A stretch of 64,000 nt of DNA from Algimonas arctica (GCF_014652695.1 NZ_BMZH01000002.1:238656-302655), one strand, 5' to 3'. Shown: positions 35,362-44,266, numbered from the stretch's first letter. Made by a program: numbers and translations. Notes: generated by a model from the sequence alone, not told the origin.

Positions 35362-36281
35362 CCCCGACACAATTAAGATCGCTTCGTTTGCCCGTGATGG
35401 TCGCGCCGATGTTTTTGGTCTCTGGGCCGGACATGGTTATTGCCGCTGCCCGAAGCGGTGTAATCGGGGCGTTTCCGACACCCAACTGCCGCACGACGGA
35501 AGAGCTCGACACATGGATGGCGCGCATCAAGGCGGAAACAAAAGACGCGCCCGGTCTGTGGGCAGTCAATCTGGTCACGCACCGCACCAACTCGCGGTTG
35601 GCGGATGATCTCGAACTTGTGGCGAAATATCAGCCACCCATCGTCATCACCGCTCTGGGCAGCCCTGCCCCCGCCATCGAAACTGTTCATCGCTACGGCG
35701 GGATTGTCCTCGCTGATGTTGTGAATGTGGCTTTGGGCCGTAAAGCGGCAGCCGCCGGCGCAGACGGGTTGGTGGCCGTGTCATCTGGCGCGGGCGGCCA
35801 TACCGGACAGGTATCACCGTTCGCCTTTATCTCCAGCCTGCGCGAAATGTTTGAGGGTATCATTTGTGTCGGCGGCGCGATTTCTGATGGCATGGGCGTT
35901 GCGGGCGCGGTCGCTGCGGGCGCGGATCTGGTCTATATGGGAACACGATTTTTGGCGGCTAAAGAAAGCCTTGCCGTACCGGATTATAAGGCAATGGTGG
36001 TCGGGGCTGAAACACACGATATCGTCGTGAGCGACGTGGTCACGGGCACCCCCGCTTCGTGGCTAAAACCCTCGCTCGATGCCAATGGCTACGACATTAA
36101 CGGGGAAGCCCAGAAGACAGAGCGCAATTACGGCGGCTCAGATTTAGGCAAACGCTGGAAAGATGTTTGGGCCGCGGGTCAGGGTGTAGGCGCGGTTAAA
36201 ACAAGCGAGCCGTTATCCGCCATTGTCGATCAAATCGAATTGGATTTCAGGGCCGCGCAGACGCGCTTGGCAGGATATTAA
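35358..36281 (+). CDS. Nitronate-monooxygenase-like FMN enzyme (2-enoyl/enone reductase-like)
   Basis: 307 residues of the NMO TIM-barrel family. FMN-binding N-terminus 'PVMVAPMFLVSGPDMVIAA', catalytic-His motif 'SSGAGGHTGQ' near residue 142, phosphate-binding 'VGGAISDGMG' and 'GADLVYMGTRFLA'. Family members oxidise nitronates, but related proteins such as mycobacterial IpdC act on CoA-bound enone intermediates of steroid catabolism. Placement after a ligase, oxidoreductase and thiolase favours a CoA-thioester substrate here (inference). It is last in a three-gene operon ended by a good terminator. Confidence 0.86.
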   Translation: MTPTQLRSLRLPVMVAPMFLVSGPDMVIAAARSGVIGAFPTPNCRTTEELDTWMARIKAETKDAPGLWAVNLVTHRTNSRLADDLELVAKYQPPIVITALGSPAPAIETVHRYGGIVLADVVNVALGRKAAAAGADGLVAVSSGAGGHTGQVSPFAFISSLREMFEGIICVGGAISDGMGVAGAVAAGADLVYMGTRFLAAKESLAVPDYKAMVVGAETHDIVVSDVVTGTPASWLKPSLDANGYDINGEAQKTERNYGGSDLGKRWKDVWAAGQGVGAVKTSEPLSAIVDQIELDFRAAQTRLAGY

Positions 36282-36328
36282 AGTCGCCACAAACCCAACC
36301 TAAACTTCAGTCCTACCGCATTAAAAAA

Positions 36329-36355
36329 CTGGCGCTTAATAGCGCCGGTTTTTTT
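36329..36355 (+). terminator. Rho-independent terminator after the DapB-like/thiolase/NMO operon
   Basis: CTGGCGC-TTAATA-GCGCCGG stem-loop followed by seven T residues, 47 nt after the stop. Confidence 0.9.
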
Positions 36356-36385
36356 CGTCTCTAAAGTTTCAGCTTTCTTGGCTGG

Positions 36386-37180
36386 CTAGATCTTCTTGGG
36401 CGGCATCGGCACAAAGCCGGAGGTCCGTTTGACGTAATCAGCGTAACCTGGACGCGTCTTATGTAGCCGTCCTTCAACAGTCGGCGCGCCGCTCCATTTC
36501 ATCAGTGTCCACGTCAGCAGGATTGGCCCGGGGATTGCCCACAGCCCAAACGGTGTTTCAGCGGCGATAAGAAACAATCCCCACCAGACGCAAGCATCCC
36601 CGAAATAATTGGGATGGCGTGTATAGCGCCACAAACCTTGATCCATCACCTTGCCGGCATTGTCCGGATTGCGTTTGAAGCGCACCAGCTGTGCATCGCC
36701 GACCGTCTCAAAAATGATACCGACAATGGCCAGAACAATCCCGGCCAGAGCGAGCGGGCCGAGGGGGACAGCCGCGCCGATCTGGCCGAGTTGCACGGGC
36801 AGGCAAACCGCGAATAAAAGCGGTGCTTGCGTTGCAAATACAAGGAGCCCGGTCGCTTTCGCAAAACCCCAGCCCTTGTCACGTTCGGCGATGAATAGAA
36901 TGGCTTTATAGCGGCGGTCCGGACCGTGATCGCGCCAGCGCCACAGCATGTATCCACCCAGTCTCAGGCCCCAGGCCGCGCACAGTCCGAGCAAGAGCCA
37001 CTGCCGTAGCTCGCCGTCACCGACTTGCAGATAGGTTGTGATGGCCATCGCGACCATGCCAAGCGCCCAGACGCTATCAACCGGTGTGACATCACGCGTC
37101 TTGAGACAAATCAGCCAAAGAATGAAAAATCCGATGACCAGTATGGCAGCGTTGACTGCCAGCACCATGAGAGGTGACAT
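36386..37180 (-). CDS. DUF1295 membrane protein (steroid 5-alpha-reductase/ICMT-like fold)
   Basis: 264 residues with about seven membrane helices. The C-terminal signature 'YTRHPNYFGDACVWWGLFL' is the NAD(P)H- or SAM-binding motif of the DUF1295/isoprenylcysteine methyltransferase-like superfamily. Reactions in this group include double-bond reduction of steroids and lipids. It is last in the leftward thiolase-SnoaL-ligase operon, 14 nt after the ligase stop, so a redox step on a hydrophobic substrate is plausible. Confidence 0.86.
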   Translation of the reverse strand: MSPLMVLAVNAAILVIGFFILWLICLKTRDVTPVDSVWALGMVAMAITTYLQVGDGELRQWLLLGLCAAWGLRLGGYMLWRWRDHGPDRRYKAILFIAERDKGWGFAKATGLLVFATQAPLLFAVCLPVQLGQIGAAVPLGPLALAGIVLAIVGIIFETVGDAQLVRFKRNPDNAGKVMDQGLWRYTRHPNYFGDACVWWGLFLIAAETPFGLWAIPGPILLTWTLMKWSGAPTVEGRLHKTRPGYADYVKRTSGFVPMPPKKI

Positions 37181-37194
37181 AATATTCCCCGTGT

Positions 37195-38997
37195 TTAATT
37201 AAGCTCGAAAATTCCGTTGGTAGGCGTCTCTGCGTAAAGAGCCTCCAAAATGTCTGATCTATTTTTCAAGACCGCCTGACGGTTGACCGTGCCCTTGTCA
37301 GACAGCTCATGCACCGCCGCATTCGGCAGCTGGGTGAGCAAGGTGAACCGTTTAATCGTGGTGGACTGCCCGCCCGGCCCCGCATTGAACGCGCGAATAT
37401 CGGCCTCGATTCGGTCTTTGACACCTTCCGGCGCACCAGGTTTGGCCCAGATCATCAGACTGAGATAGGGCCGATTGGCGTCACACAGAACCATCTCCAA
37501 GACATCGGTGCTGAGCGCTTTTAAGAGTCTGGCTTTCAACTCCCCGCCATACACCCAGCTGCCATTGAGCAGTTTGAACTCCTCAACCAAGCGTCCGGCG
37601 AACATAAGGCCCTCATTGAGGTCGTCCGGATTAACAAGCCGCGCTAAGTCGCCGGTTTTATAATAACCGTCTTCATCAAAGACTTCGGCATTTTTCGCCG
37701 GAGCATTGAGATAGCCCGACATCAGGTTCGGCCCCTTAAGGCGTACCTCATAGCGGTCGTCGCTCTTAATCAGTTTAACTTGGACGCCCGGACTGGGAAG
37801 GCCGATGCCAACTTTTTGCGTCGGGTAGTGAATGACCATACAGCCAGACACGGTTTCAGTCATGCCGTAACCGGTCGTAATGTGAATGCGGTGGCCGCAT
37901 TCTTCGACGGCCATTTCCTGCAACCGGTCATAAACTGATTGCGACAGACCCGCGCCACCATAGAGCAACAGGCGCATTTTCTTAAAAAAGCTGGCCTTGA
38001 GGTCGGCGTTGGTTTCCATCTCGTCGATGAGCATGGCGTAGCCTGACGGGACATTATTGAAATAGCTGACCGGAATTTCTGTTAGATTTTCAATGGTCTT
38101 ATTAATCAGGCCGGGTAACGGCTTACCCCCATCGATATACAGGGTCCCACCGCACAATAGGCACGACCGCAAGACCGACAGGCCCGCGGCGTGATGCCAC
38201 GGCAGCCAGTCAAGCATCACCTCGTCCCAGCCTGCAGCCTTACCCACGGCCGCGTAGGTTTGCGCGGAATTGGCCGCGAGCGCCGCATGGCTTAAAGTGA
38301 CGACTTTGGGCAATCCGGTAGAACCGGAGGTCATCATGTAAGTGCTGATAGTTTCCGGATTCAGCGCGTTGATTTTATCGAACAGCGGCGCTGCCGGCTC
38401 TGTTTCATAGAGCTGCGAGAGAGGCGTGGCTGAGCGTATGAAACTGTCCGTCGCCGCCGTGATTACGCGCACATCTTCGCCGAGCACGGTTTCGATTGCT
38501 GTGGCAAAGGCGGGGGAGCCGGAGGTGAAGATAGCGGCGGGTTCCGTTAAATTAGCAACGTGTTTTAGGCGGGGATACTCACCCGGTGTCGCACCCGGCA
38601 TGGCAAAAGACGGGCTAACCGGGGTGTGAATAACGCCTGCGCAGTAGCAGGCGAAATTTATAATGGCGGTATCGATTGAGTTTTCCGACAGGATCATGAG
38701 CGCACGACCGGACGGAACATTGTCCAGCATCCATTGCGCCGCCGCGAGAACACGCTCTTTAAACGTGCGGTAGGTTATCTCGACCCACGCCCCGTCAGTG
38801 CCCCTCTCACCCAGAGCAATTACGTCTGGGTTCGCGTCAGCGCTGGCCAAGACGTCGCGTATAAACCCGCCGTCATGGTCTGGCATGGCGGTTCGGGTTT
38901 CAAACAGAATCGTGCCGTCGGGCCGACGCTCGACCTCCAGATCAACCGGCATGAATTCCGCGTCCCGAAACGGGGCGTCTTTATAATTGACTGTCAC
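37195..38997 (-). CDS. AMP-forming CoA ligase, feruloyl-CoA-synthase-like
   Basis: 600 residues, the longer class of ANL ligase to which feruloyl-CoA synthases belong. A3 'YMMTSGSTGLPKVVTLSH', 'DWLPWHHAAGL' (the 'LPW.H' pattern typical of feruloyl-CoA synthases), A5 'GYGMTETVSG', A7 'YYKTGDLARL', and a C-terminal 'ELSDKGTVNRQAVL' with the adenylation lysine. The hinge reads 'EEFKLLNGSWVYGGEL', as in that subgroup. It starts with GTG 38997 (AGG 8 nt upstream). Substrate is likely an aromatic or alpha,beta-unsaturated acid, by family only. Confidence 0.87.
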   Translation of the reverse strand: MTVNYKDAPFRDAEFMPVDLEVERRPDGTILFETRTAMPDHDGGFIRDVLASADANPDVIALGERGTDGAWVEITYRTFKERVLAAAQWMLDNVPSGRALMILSENSIDTAIINFACYCAGVIHTPVSPSFAMPGATPGEYPRLKHVANLTEPAAIFTSGSPAFATAIETVLGEDVRVITAATDSFIRSATPLSQLYETEPAAPLFDKINALNPETISTYMMTSGSTGLPKVVTLSHAALAANSAQTYAAVGKAAGWDEVMLDWLPWHHAAGLSVLRSCLLCGGTLYIDGGKPLPGLINKTIENLTEIPVSYFNNVPSGYAMLIDEMETNADLKASFFKKMRLLLYGGAGLSQSVYDRLQEMAVEECGHRIHITTGYGMTETVSGCMVIHYPTQKVGIGLPSPGVQVKLIKSDDRYEVRLKGPNLMSGYLNAPAKNAEVFDEDGYYKTGDLARLVNPDDLNEGLMFAGRLVEEFKLLNGSWVYGGELKARLLKALSTDVLEMVLCDANRPYLSLMIWAKPGAPEGVKDRIEADIRAFNAGPGGQSTTIKRFTLLTQLPNAAVHELSDKGTVNRQAVLKNRSDILEALYAETPTNGIFELN

Positions 38998-39016
38998 GAT
39001 AAAGCCTGTGTTGTCG

Positions 39017-39559
39017 CTATTTTGACGGACGGTCGATGAGCTCCTTGACCTGCTCGGAGTAGGCGCCCCCCTCTTTCATCGCTGTGATCACACCGTAATC
39101 AACATAGTCACGCCAACCGCTGATCTTATCGCCACGGAATTCGATGATCCCTGCATAGGGTGCCGCGACGGACACGCCTTCAGTTGATATATATTCGTCG
39201 ACGCCTTCGACAAACAGGCGGTTTTCTGTCTCAGCAGAGTGGAATATCCGCCAATTAATCTCGGCGATACTCTTGCCGAAACGATCCAAGAATGCGCGCG
39301 CCGCGTCCTTGCCTCTGGCGGGCGGCGCAATCGCGGCGGCGTAATGCCAGACGATATCGTCGGTCATCATGCCGACAACGGCGTCCACATCCTTGCGCTT
39401 CCACGCTTCGATCACTTGTTGGAATTGTTTAAATCGACGGTCCATTTGGGCGTCTCCCCTGGTGTTTGTTGAATTATCTAGCAGTGTATTTGGTGTTGTG
39501 CTGCAGGCTGATGCCAGCAACGCGGCCGAACTGATGATGACCTCGCGGCGGCCGAACAT
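39017..39559 (-). CDS. Exported SnoaL/LEH-like lipoprotein, second copy
   Basis: 180 residues. N-terminus 'RREVIISSAALLASAC' shows twin arginines and a lipobox, so it is probably a lipoprotein, perhaps exported by Tat. The mature domain has the LEH/SnoaL cone fold: 'RRFKQFQQVIEAWKRKDVDA', 'VEGVDEYIS' and 'GWRDYVDYG'. Compared with limonene epoxide hydrolase the two Asp positions are kept but the triad Arg is Gly, so catalysis by that route is doubtful. Start ATG overlaps the thiolase stop (TGATG). Confidence 0.76.
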   Translation of the reverse strand: MFGRREVIISSAALLASACSTTPNTLLDNSTNTRGDAQMDRRFKQFQQVIEAWKRKDVDAVVGMMTDDIVWHYAAAIAPPARGKDAARAFLDRFGKSIAEINWRIFHSAETENRLFVEGVDEYISTEGVSVAAPYAGIIEFRGDKISGWRDYVDYGVITAMKEGGAYSEQVKELIDRPSK

Positions 39560-40785
39560 CAGGCAGCGCTTTCGATGATCAGACTGACCGTCGTTGTCGT
39601 CGAGCCACCAATGTTAAGCGTCTGCATCCGTTTGGCGCCTTCGACCTGATAATCGCCGGCGGTACCGGTGACCTGTTTGGCACCGTCTAGCGCCATGCGC
39701 ACACCCGTTGCGCCGACCGGGTGGCCAAGGCCCATCAGCCCGCCTGACGGGTTGATCGGAATGTCGCCTCCCATGTCGATGCGGCCCTCTTCGATCGCCT
39801 TCCACGCCTCGCCGGGTTTCGTGATGCCCAGATGGTCGATGGCCATATATTCGGTCATGGCAAAGCAGTCGTGGGTCTCCACCGCGTCGATGGTGTCAAT
39901 GCCGGACACACCCGCGCGCGCTCGCGCGTCTTTGACGGCGCGGCGCACCTGTGGGAAGACGTAATCGTCGCCTGCGCTGTACTCTAACTTGCGTTTATAG
40001 CTGATCGGGCCTGACCGATGGCCCCATCCAGTGATGCGCGGTAACGTGTTGAAGTCGAGCCCGTTCTCATCCGCATATTGTTTCGCGCGCTCAGCTGAGG
40101 CGAGGAAAATAACGGCTGCGCCATCGGTGACCTGTCCGCAATCCATCTTGCGTGTACGGCCTTCGATGACCGGATTGTGTTCGTCGCTTTCGGTGAAATT
40201 GTCGGGCGTGAACTTCCAGTCGCGGGTTTGTGCGTTGGGATTACGTTTGGCATTCGCGAAGTTGATCTCGGAAATGCGCATCAAATGTTTGTAGTCCATC
40301 CCATAGCGCGCATCATATTCCTCGGCCAAATCCGAGAAGGCTTGCGGCCAGATATAAGTCGCGTCCTGATATTCTTGATCCACGAGCGCCGCCGCACCGA
40401 GATATTTTGCCGCCTGCTTACCAGGGACATTGCGCATCTGCTCCAGCCCCATCACGCAGGCGAGGTCATAGCGACCCGCCTCAATCTCGCTCATGGCAGA
40501 CAGGATCGCAATACTGCCCGATGCGCAGGCCGCCTCGTGACGCGCCGTCGGCAGCCCGTCGAGCGCCGGATCGGCCATACCGAAAAACCCACCTAACAGG
40601 CCTTGTCCCACGAATAATTCCGCAACGAAATTGCCGACATGACCGGTTTCAATATCGCTGGCGTTAAGCTTGGCCGACGCCAGGCCCGTGTGCAGTGTTT
40701 CTGAAAAAGCAGCCCCGATATCCGCGCCCTCTCGAGCCCAGTTTTTCGCAAAATCCGTCTGTGTACCGCCTAAAATATAGGTCAA
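39559..40785 (-). CDS. SCP2-type thiolase
   Basis: 408 residues. Nucleophile Cys87 ('HEAACASGS'), 'ETHDCFAMTEY' (the HDCF motif of sterol-carrier-protein-2-type thiolases in place of NEAF) and 'GGLMGLGHPVGATG'. No C-terminal catalytic cysteine, as usual in this class. Such enzymes shorten branched or sterol side-chain CoA esters. No DUF35 partner gene lies beside it. The start is TTG 40785, supported by GGGAGAG 5 nt upstream. It is first in the leftward operon thiolase-lipoprotein-ligase-DUF1295. Confidence 0.88.
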   Translation of the reverse strand: MTYILGGTQTDFAKNWAREGADIGAAFSETLHTGLASAKLNASDIETGHVGNFVAELFVGQGLLGGFFGMADPALDGLPTARHEAACASGSIAILSAMSEIEAGRYDLACVMGLEQMRNVPGKQAAKYLGAAALVDQEYQDATYIWPQAFSDLAEEYDARYGMDYKHLMRISEINFANAKRNPNAQTRDWKFTPDNFTESDEHNPVIEGRTRKMDCGQVTDGAAVIFLASAERAKQYADENGLDFNTLPRITGWGHRSGPISYKRKLEYSAGDDYVFPQVRRAVKDARARAGVSGIDTIDAVETHDCFAMTEYMAIDHLGITKPGEAWKAIEEGRIDMGGDIPINPSGGLMGLGHPVGATGVRMALDGAKQVTGTAGDYQVEGAKRMQTLNIGGSTTTTVSLIIESAA

Positions 40786-40814
40786 TTCGACTCTCCCTCG
40801 TTGTAGGTATCATT

Positions 40815-40831
40815 ACACAAGGGACTTGTGT
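40815..40831. promoter_or_regulatory. 17-bp palindrome upstream of the SCP2-thiolase operon
   Basis: ACACAAG-GGA-CTTGTGT, perfect 7-bp arms with a 3-bp spacer, 30 nt before the TTG start. Operator geometry; no regulator assigned. The ATGAAAGT motif of the other cluster promoters is not seen here. Confidence 0.45.
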
Positions 40832-41185
40832 TGAAAAGAGGGTTTTTTTCGGAGAGTTCTCAAGCAGACCGTCGTTTGCCAATCTCATATGTGGTGAATG
40901 AGAGTCTATCGCGGCAGGTATTTGATCTCTTGCGTCAATGCCCATTTGGAATTTCCCGAAACATCCGAACAGATATCTCTACGCTCACAGCTGCAATGGC
41001 GGGGCGGCAGGCGGCCGTGTTTATCCGAAGTCTCGCCACCAGCCTGTGTCAGAATAGATGGGAATCCAGTTTTTTGCGACTGTGGGACGCCATCCAGAGA
41101 TAGAGATGCCAGTCGTCGCTATGGCGCCGTATCTGATAGAGACTTTACTGTGGTCCCTGTAGGACGATTGAGCCTTGGGCTAATC
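40832..41185. other. Intergenic stretch without recognised content
   Basis: About 350 bp between the thiolase promoter and tRNA-Leu. Open frames of 90-100 codons exist on the plus strand but show no family resemblance, good start or codon preference. Probably non-coding leader and tRNA 3' flank. Confidence 0.4.
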
Positions 41186-41270
41186 TGGTGCGGCTGAAAG
41201 GACTTGAACCTTCACTCCTCTCGGAACCAGAACCTAAATCTGGCGCGTCTACCAATTTCGCCACAGCCGC
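41186..41270 (-). tRNA. tRNA-Leu, anticodon UAG
   Basis: 85 nt including an encoded CCA (41186-41188). Acceptor stem GCGGCTG/CAGCCGC; D-loop 'AATTGGTAGACG'; anticodon stem CCAGA/TCTGG around the loop TTTAGGT (anticodon TAG); a long class II variable arm; T-arm with GGTTCAAGTCC. A complete leucine tRNA reading CUN codons. Confidence 0.96.
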
Positions 41271-41325
41271 AAAGATGTCGCGGGCGCGCAATGGCGCAGC
41301 GAAGGCGCGGCGTCAATCTTCGTCG

Positions 41326-42792
41326 TCAGCTTTTTCGCGCTGTCATCGGCGCATGGTTCAGCGCCCAGTAGCGGGCGGCAAGACCCGCGAGCAGATTGGC
41401 CACGGCAATGCCGATAAAGGCGCCCATTAATCCATGCGCCCATGTGCCTAGGCTCACTAACGGCGCATAGAGCACGAGGCTACGGATTGTGGTAAAGACG
41501 AAGCCATATTTCGGCCGCCCGAGCGCATTAAAACCCGCGGCTGTCACGAACACATAGCCATAAGCAAACACCGTAATCGGTACGATATAGAAATAGGGCA
41601 CGGCCATCGCAATGAGCGCCGGATCGTTGGAAAAGACGCTTAAGAGCGGACGAGCAATAAGCGCCAGCACAATGGCCATGAGCGTGCCCCAAATGAGGCA
41701 GATTTTATAGGACACGCGAAACGCTTCCTCGACCCGGTCCGTACGACCCGCACCCCCGTTTTGCCCAGTGACAGAGCCAATACAGGCGGAAAGAGCATAC
41801 AGCAGGCCGACACTAAGCAGCTCTAGACGTGAGGCGAGACTAAACGCGGCGAGACCGGTTTCCGATGTCATACGCGTGACGGCGGCTGTCGCCAGACCCG
41901 TCGCCAAAGGCACGATCATATTCGTCCCCATCGCGGGTACACCGACGGCGGCAATTGTCGCCCAAGCATGGCGCAAGGTGGCGAGACGGATCGTCGTGAA
42001 ATCCACCGCGCGCCGAACGAAACGCACCAGATACAGACCGTACATCATGGCGATACCGTTCCCGATCACAGTTGCCAGCGCCGCGCCGGCGACTTCCATG
42101 CGCGGGAAAGGGCCAATGCCGAAGATCAGAAATGGATCCATCGCCATGTTTAGAAACGCCCCTAATATCATGATAGAAGAGGGCAGCATCGCTTCGCCAT
42201 GCGCGCGCAGCGTGTTGTTGCACATGGAATTAACCGCCACGATGATCAGTCCGGGGAGTGAAATCGTGAGATATGACAGCGCCGCTGTGCGGACTTCGCC
42301 GCCAGCCCCCATCAGGCCGATCACAAACGGCATAGTAAGGATCATCAGCGTCACCAGCACGCTCATGACCAGCAGGGCGAACAGGATCGCGGCCGCAGCG
42401 TGACGACGGGCGCGCTCTGTATCGCCTTCGCCGAGCGCCCGGCTGATCGCGCTCATTGTGCCCGCGCCCAGTCCGATATTGGCGCTATTGCCAATAAATG
42501 TCAGCGGAAACGCGATGCCAAGCGCAGCCAACGCAATCGTCCCGGCGCGTGGATTCGCGTCACCGCCCAGATTGCCAAGAAAGAAACTATCGACCAGCCC
42601 GGTGCTGATCATGGCGATTACGGCCAATGAAAACGGGCCCAGCATCCGTAATATATGTCCCTGCACCGGCCCTTGAGTGAGGTCGATTTTTGCGCCGGAC
42701 GGTTTGGGGTCAGCGGGCATCAGAGTGGCGTCTCCTTCCACAGCGTCAATATGCAATGGGGCGGGCGGTTCTGTCGATGTCGGGGAGCTCAC
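41326..42792 (-). CDS. MATE-family multidrug/Na+ efflux protein
   Basis: About 488 residues with 12 membrane helices in two homologous halves ('GPFSLAVIAMISTGLVDSFF' early; 'AVGVPAMGTNMIVPLATGLA' in the second half). Typical MatE domains; exports cationic drugs or metabolites with Na+ or H+. The start is uncertain: GTG 42792 gives a 45-residue polar N-terminus with a ribosome-binding site only 1 nt away; ATG 42720, with GGAG about 11 nt upstream, gives a normal-length protein of 464 residues. Confidence 0.9.
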   Translation of the reverse strand: MSSPTSTEPPAPLHIDAVEGDATLMPADPKPSGAKIDLTQGPVQGHILRMLGPFSLAVIAMISTGLVDSFFLGNLGGDANPRAGTIALAALGIAFPLTFIGNSANIGLGAGTMSAISRALGEGDTERARRHAAAAILFALLVMSVLVTLMILTMPFVIGLMGAGGEVRTAALSYLTISLPGLIIVAVNSMCNNTLRAHGEAMLPSSIMILGAFLNMAMDPFLIFGIGPFPRMEVAGAALATVIGNGIAMMYGLYLVRFVRRAVDFTTIRLATLRHAWATIAAVGVPAMGTNMIVPLATGLATAAVTRMTSETGLAAFSLASRLELLSVGLLYALSACIGSVTGQNGGAGRTDRVEEAFRVSYKICLIWGTLMAIVLALIARPLLSVFSNDPALIAMAVPYFYIVPITVFAYGYVFVTAAGFNALGRPKYGFVFTTIRSLVLYAPLVSLGTWAHGLMGAFIGIAVANLLAGLAARYWALNHAPMTARKS

Positions 42793-42963
42793 ACCTCATC
42801 TTGCAACGAAATGCGCCGCGCCGATAGCCCCCATACTGACTGTCGCAGTAGTTTGTCGCTCTTTCCCAGTTTCAATTCACAAGCGGGTGAAATCGAGGGC
42901 CCGATTGGGCTGGACCATTAGATGCCCCGCAAACGACAGACCGGATTGTCTCCACGCCAAAAG

Positions 42964-42993
42964 AAAACCCCGGTCGCGAGACCGGGGTTTTTT
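42964..42993 (-). terminator. Bidirectional-looking terminator downstream of yebC
   Basis: ACCCCGGTC-GCGA-GACCGGGGT stem-loop with a GCGA tetraloop, flanked by A-rich (left) and T-rich (right) runs. In the leftward direction it ends yebC, 37 nt beyond its stop. Confidence 0.88.
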
Positions 42994-43030
42994 ATCATTC
43001 AGTGTCAGCCTGACTCGTCGTCATCGTCCC

Positions 43031-43810
43031 CTAGTCTTCATCGTCCAAGGTGGCCGCTGCTTCTTCGGTCATATCGAAGTTATGGTAGACGTTTGAGACA
43101 TCATCGACATCGTCAAGCGCGTCCATGATCCGCATGACTTGGCCGGCCAGTTCTGGATTATCAATTTCGTTTTGTGCTTTCCAAACGAGGTTGACGGATT
43201 TGGCTTCGCCGAACTTGGCTTCCAAATTTGCTGCGACCTCACCCAAATCATCGCGTTGCGTCCAGATTGAGTGAACCGGTTCATACTCATCCCATTGATC
43301 CTGAGACGCTTCGTCATGTTCCACATCATCCGCGCCGGCTTCGATCGCGGCTTCCATCACCGTGTCTTCATCTGCCACGTCGAGCGGATATTCGATTTTG
43401 CCGAGTTGGTCGAACATGTAAGCGACAGACCCTGACTCGCCCATGTTCCCGCCATTTTTGGACATGGCCGTGCGGACTTCCATCGCCGAGCGGTTGGTAT
43501 TGTCGGTGGAACATTCGATAATGAAACCAATGCCGCCAGAGCCGAAACCCTCATAACGCAATTCGACATATTCATCGCCTTCACCGCCAGCGCCCTTATC
43601 AACCGCCCGTTGGATATTATCCTTAGGCATGGATTGCCCTTTGGCGTTGGCGATTGCCAGACGCAGGCGTGGATTCATATCCGGATCGCCCCCGCCCATT
43701 TTCGCCGCAACGGCAATATCTTTCGCAAGCTTAGAGAATAATTTTGAACGCAACTTATCCTGGCGACCCTTACGGTGCTGGATATTTGCCCATTTGGAAT
43801 GGCCGGCCAT
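43031..43810 (-). CDS. YebC/PmpR-type protein (ribosome-associated or transcription regulator)
   Basis: 259 residues starting with the diagnostic 'MAGHSKWANIQHRKGRQD'. 'NAKGQSMPKDNIQRAV' and 'GFGSGGIGFIIECSTDN' are further family blocks. YebC proteins were described as transcription regulators and more recently as factors that relieve ribosome stalling. It is often next to ruvC; here it is monocistronic. The C-terminus is unusually acidic ('DMTEEAAATLDDED'). Confidence 0.95.
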   Translation of the reverse strand: MAGHSKWANIQHRKGRQDKLRSKLFSKLAKDIAVAAKMGGGDPDMNPRLRLAIANAKGQSMPKDNIQRAVDKGAGGEGDEYVELRYEGFGSGGIGFIIECSTDNTNRSAMEVRTAMSKNGGNMGESGSVAYMFDQLGKIEYPLDVADEDTVMEAAIEAGADDVEHDEASQDQWDEYEPVHSIWTQRDDLGEVAANLEAKFGEAKSVNLVWKAQNEIDNPELAGQVMRIMDALDDVDDVSNVYHNFDMTEEAAATLDDED

Positions 43811-44105
43811 GGGAAACCTCTTGTGTGATCGGTCTTATTGGGATGTCGCGTCCCTCTAACGAGGAGAAGCCGTGGCGGCAAGCGGGGCCATCACGCCGCC
43901 CCTATTTCAACCCTCCGCCCTCAATTTCATCACTCCCTTCCCGCGGCATGTCAAATACGCACGCCTCACGCGGCCGTGATGCAGTGTGTAAACTCGTGAT
44001 TGGAACGTTAGGTCCATAAATGCTTTTAGAGCTGCGACAGCCCCATTGCCTGCCCCGGACCGAGGCAAACCTCGGCTGGATTTGAGACTTAGAGAGAGAC
44101 CCATC
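43811..44105. other. Intergenic region upstream of the small ORF and DM13 gene
   Basis: 295 bp. Contains the divergent promoters of yebC and the rightward group, and a small hairpin CCGAGG-CAAA-CCTCGG at 44060-44075 without a T-run. A riboswitch was considered and not supported. Confidence 0.35.
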
Positions 44106-44216
44106 ATGTCAGACAGCCACGCATTGTCTCATTTGATCACCCTCACCCTGCTGGGTGGAATCGCAATCCTCATGGGGTGCCTGGTGCTCCACTCCAGCGG
44201 CGGGCTTTACGCCTAA
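44106..44216 (+). CDS. Possible 36-residue single-span membrane protein
   Basis: Encodes a short polar start ('MSDSHALSH') and one hydrophobic helix ('LITLTLLGGIAILMGCLVL'), ending 'HSSGGLYA'. GAGAGAG lies about 6 nt upstream of the ATG, and it is followed after 50 nt by the DM13 gene. No family recognised. The good ribosome-binding site and clean helix make a real small gene plausible. Confidence 0.4.
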   Translation: MSDSHALSHLITLTLLGGIAILMGCLVLHSSGGLYA

Positions 44217-44266
44217 GCCGTTTCGCTAGACCTTTTCTCCAATCATCGTCACAAGGAACTCAGACC

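Noticed and set aside
40828-41197. Two overlapping plus-strand frames of 91-99 codons
   Set aside because: No recognisable family, no convincing ribosome-binding site, and one runs into tRNA-Leu.
44040-44100. Cobalamin-type riboswitch upstream of the small ORF
   Set aside because: A hairpin and C-rich runs are present but the conserved B12-box and core segments are missing.
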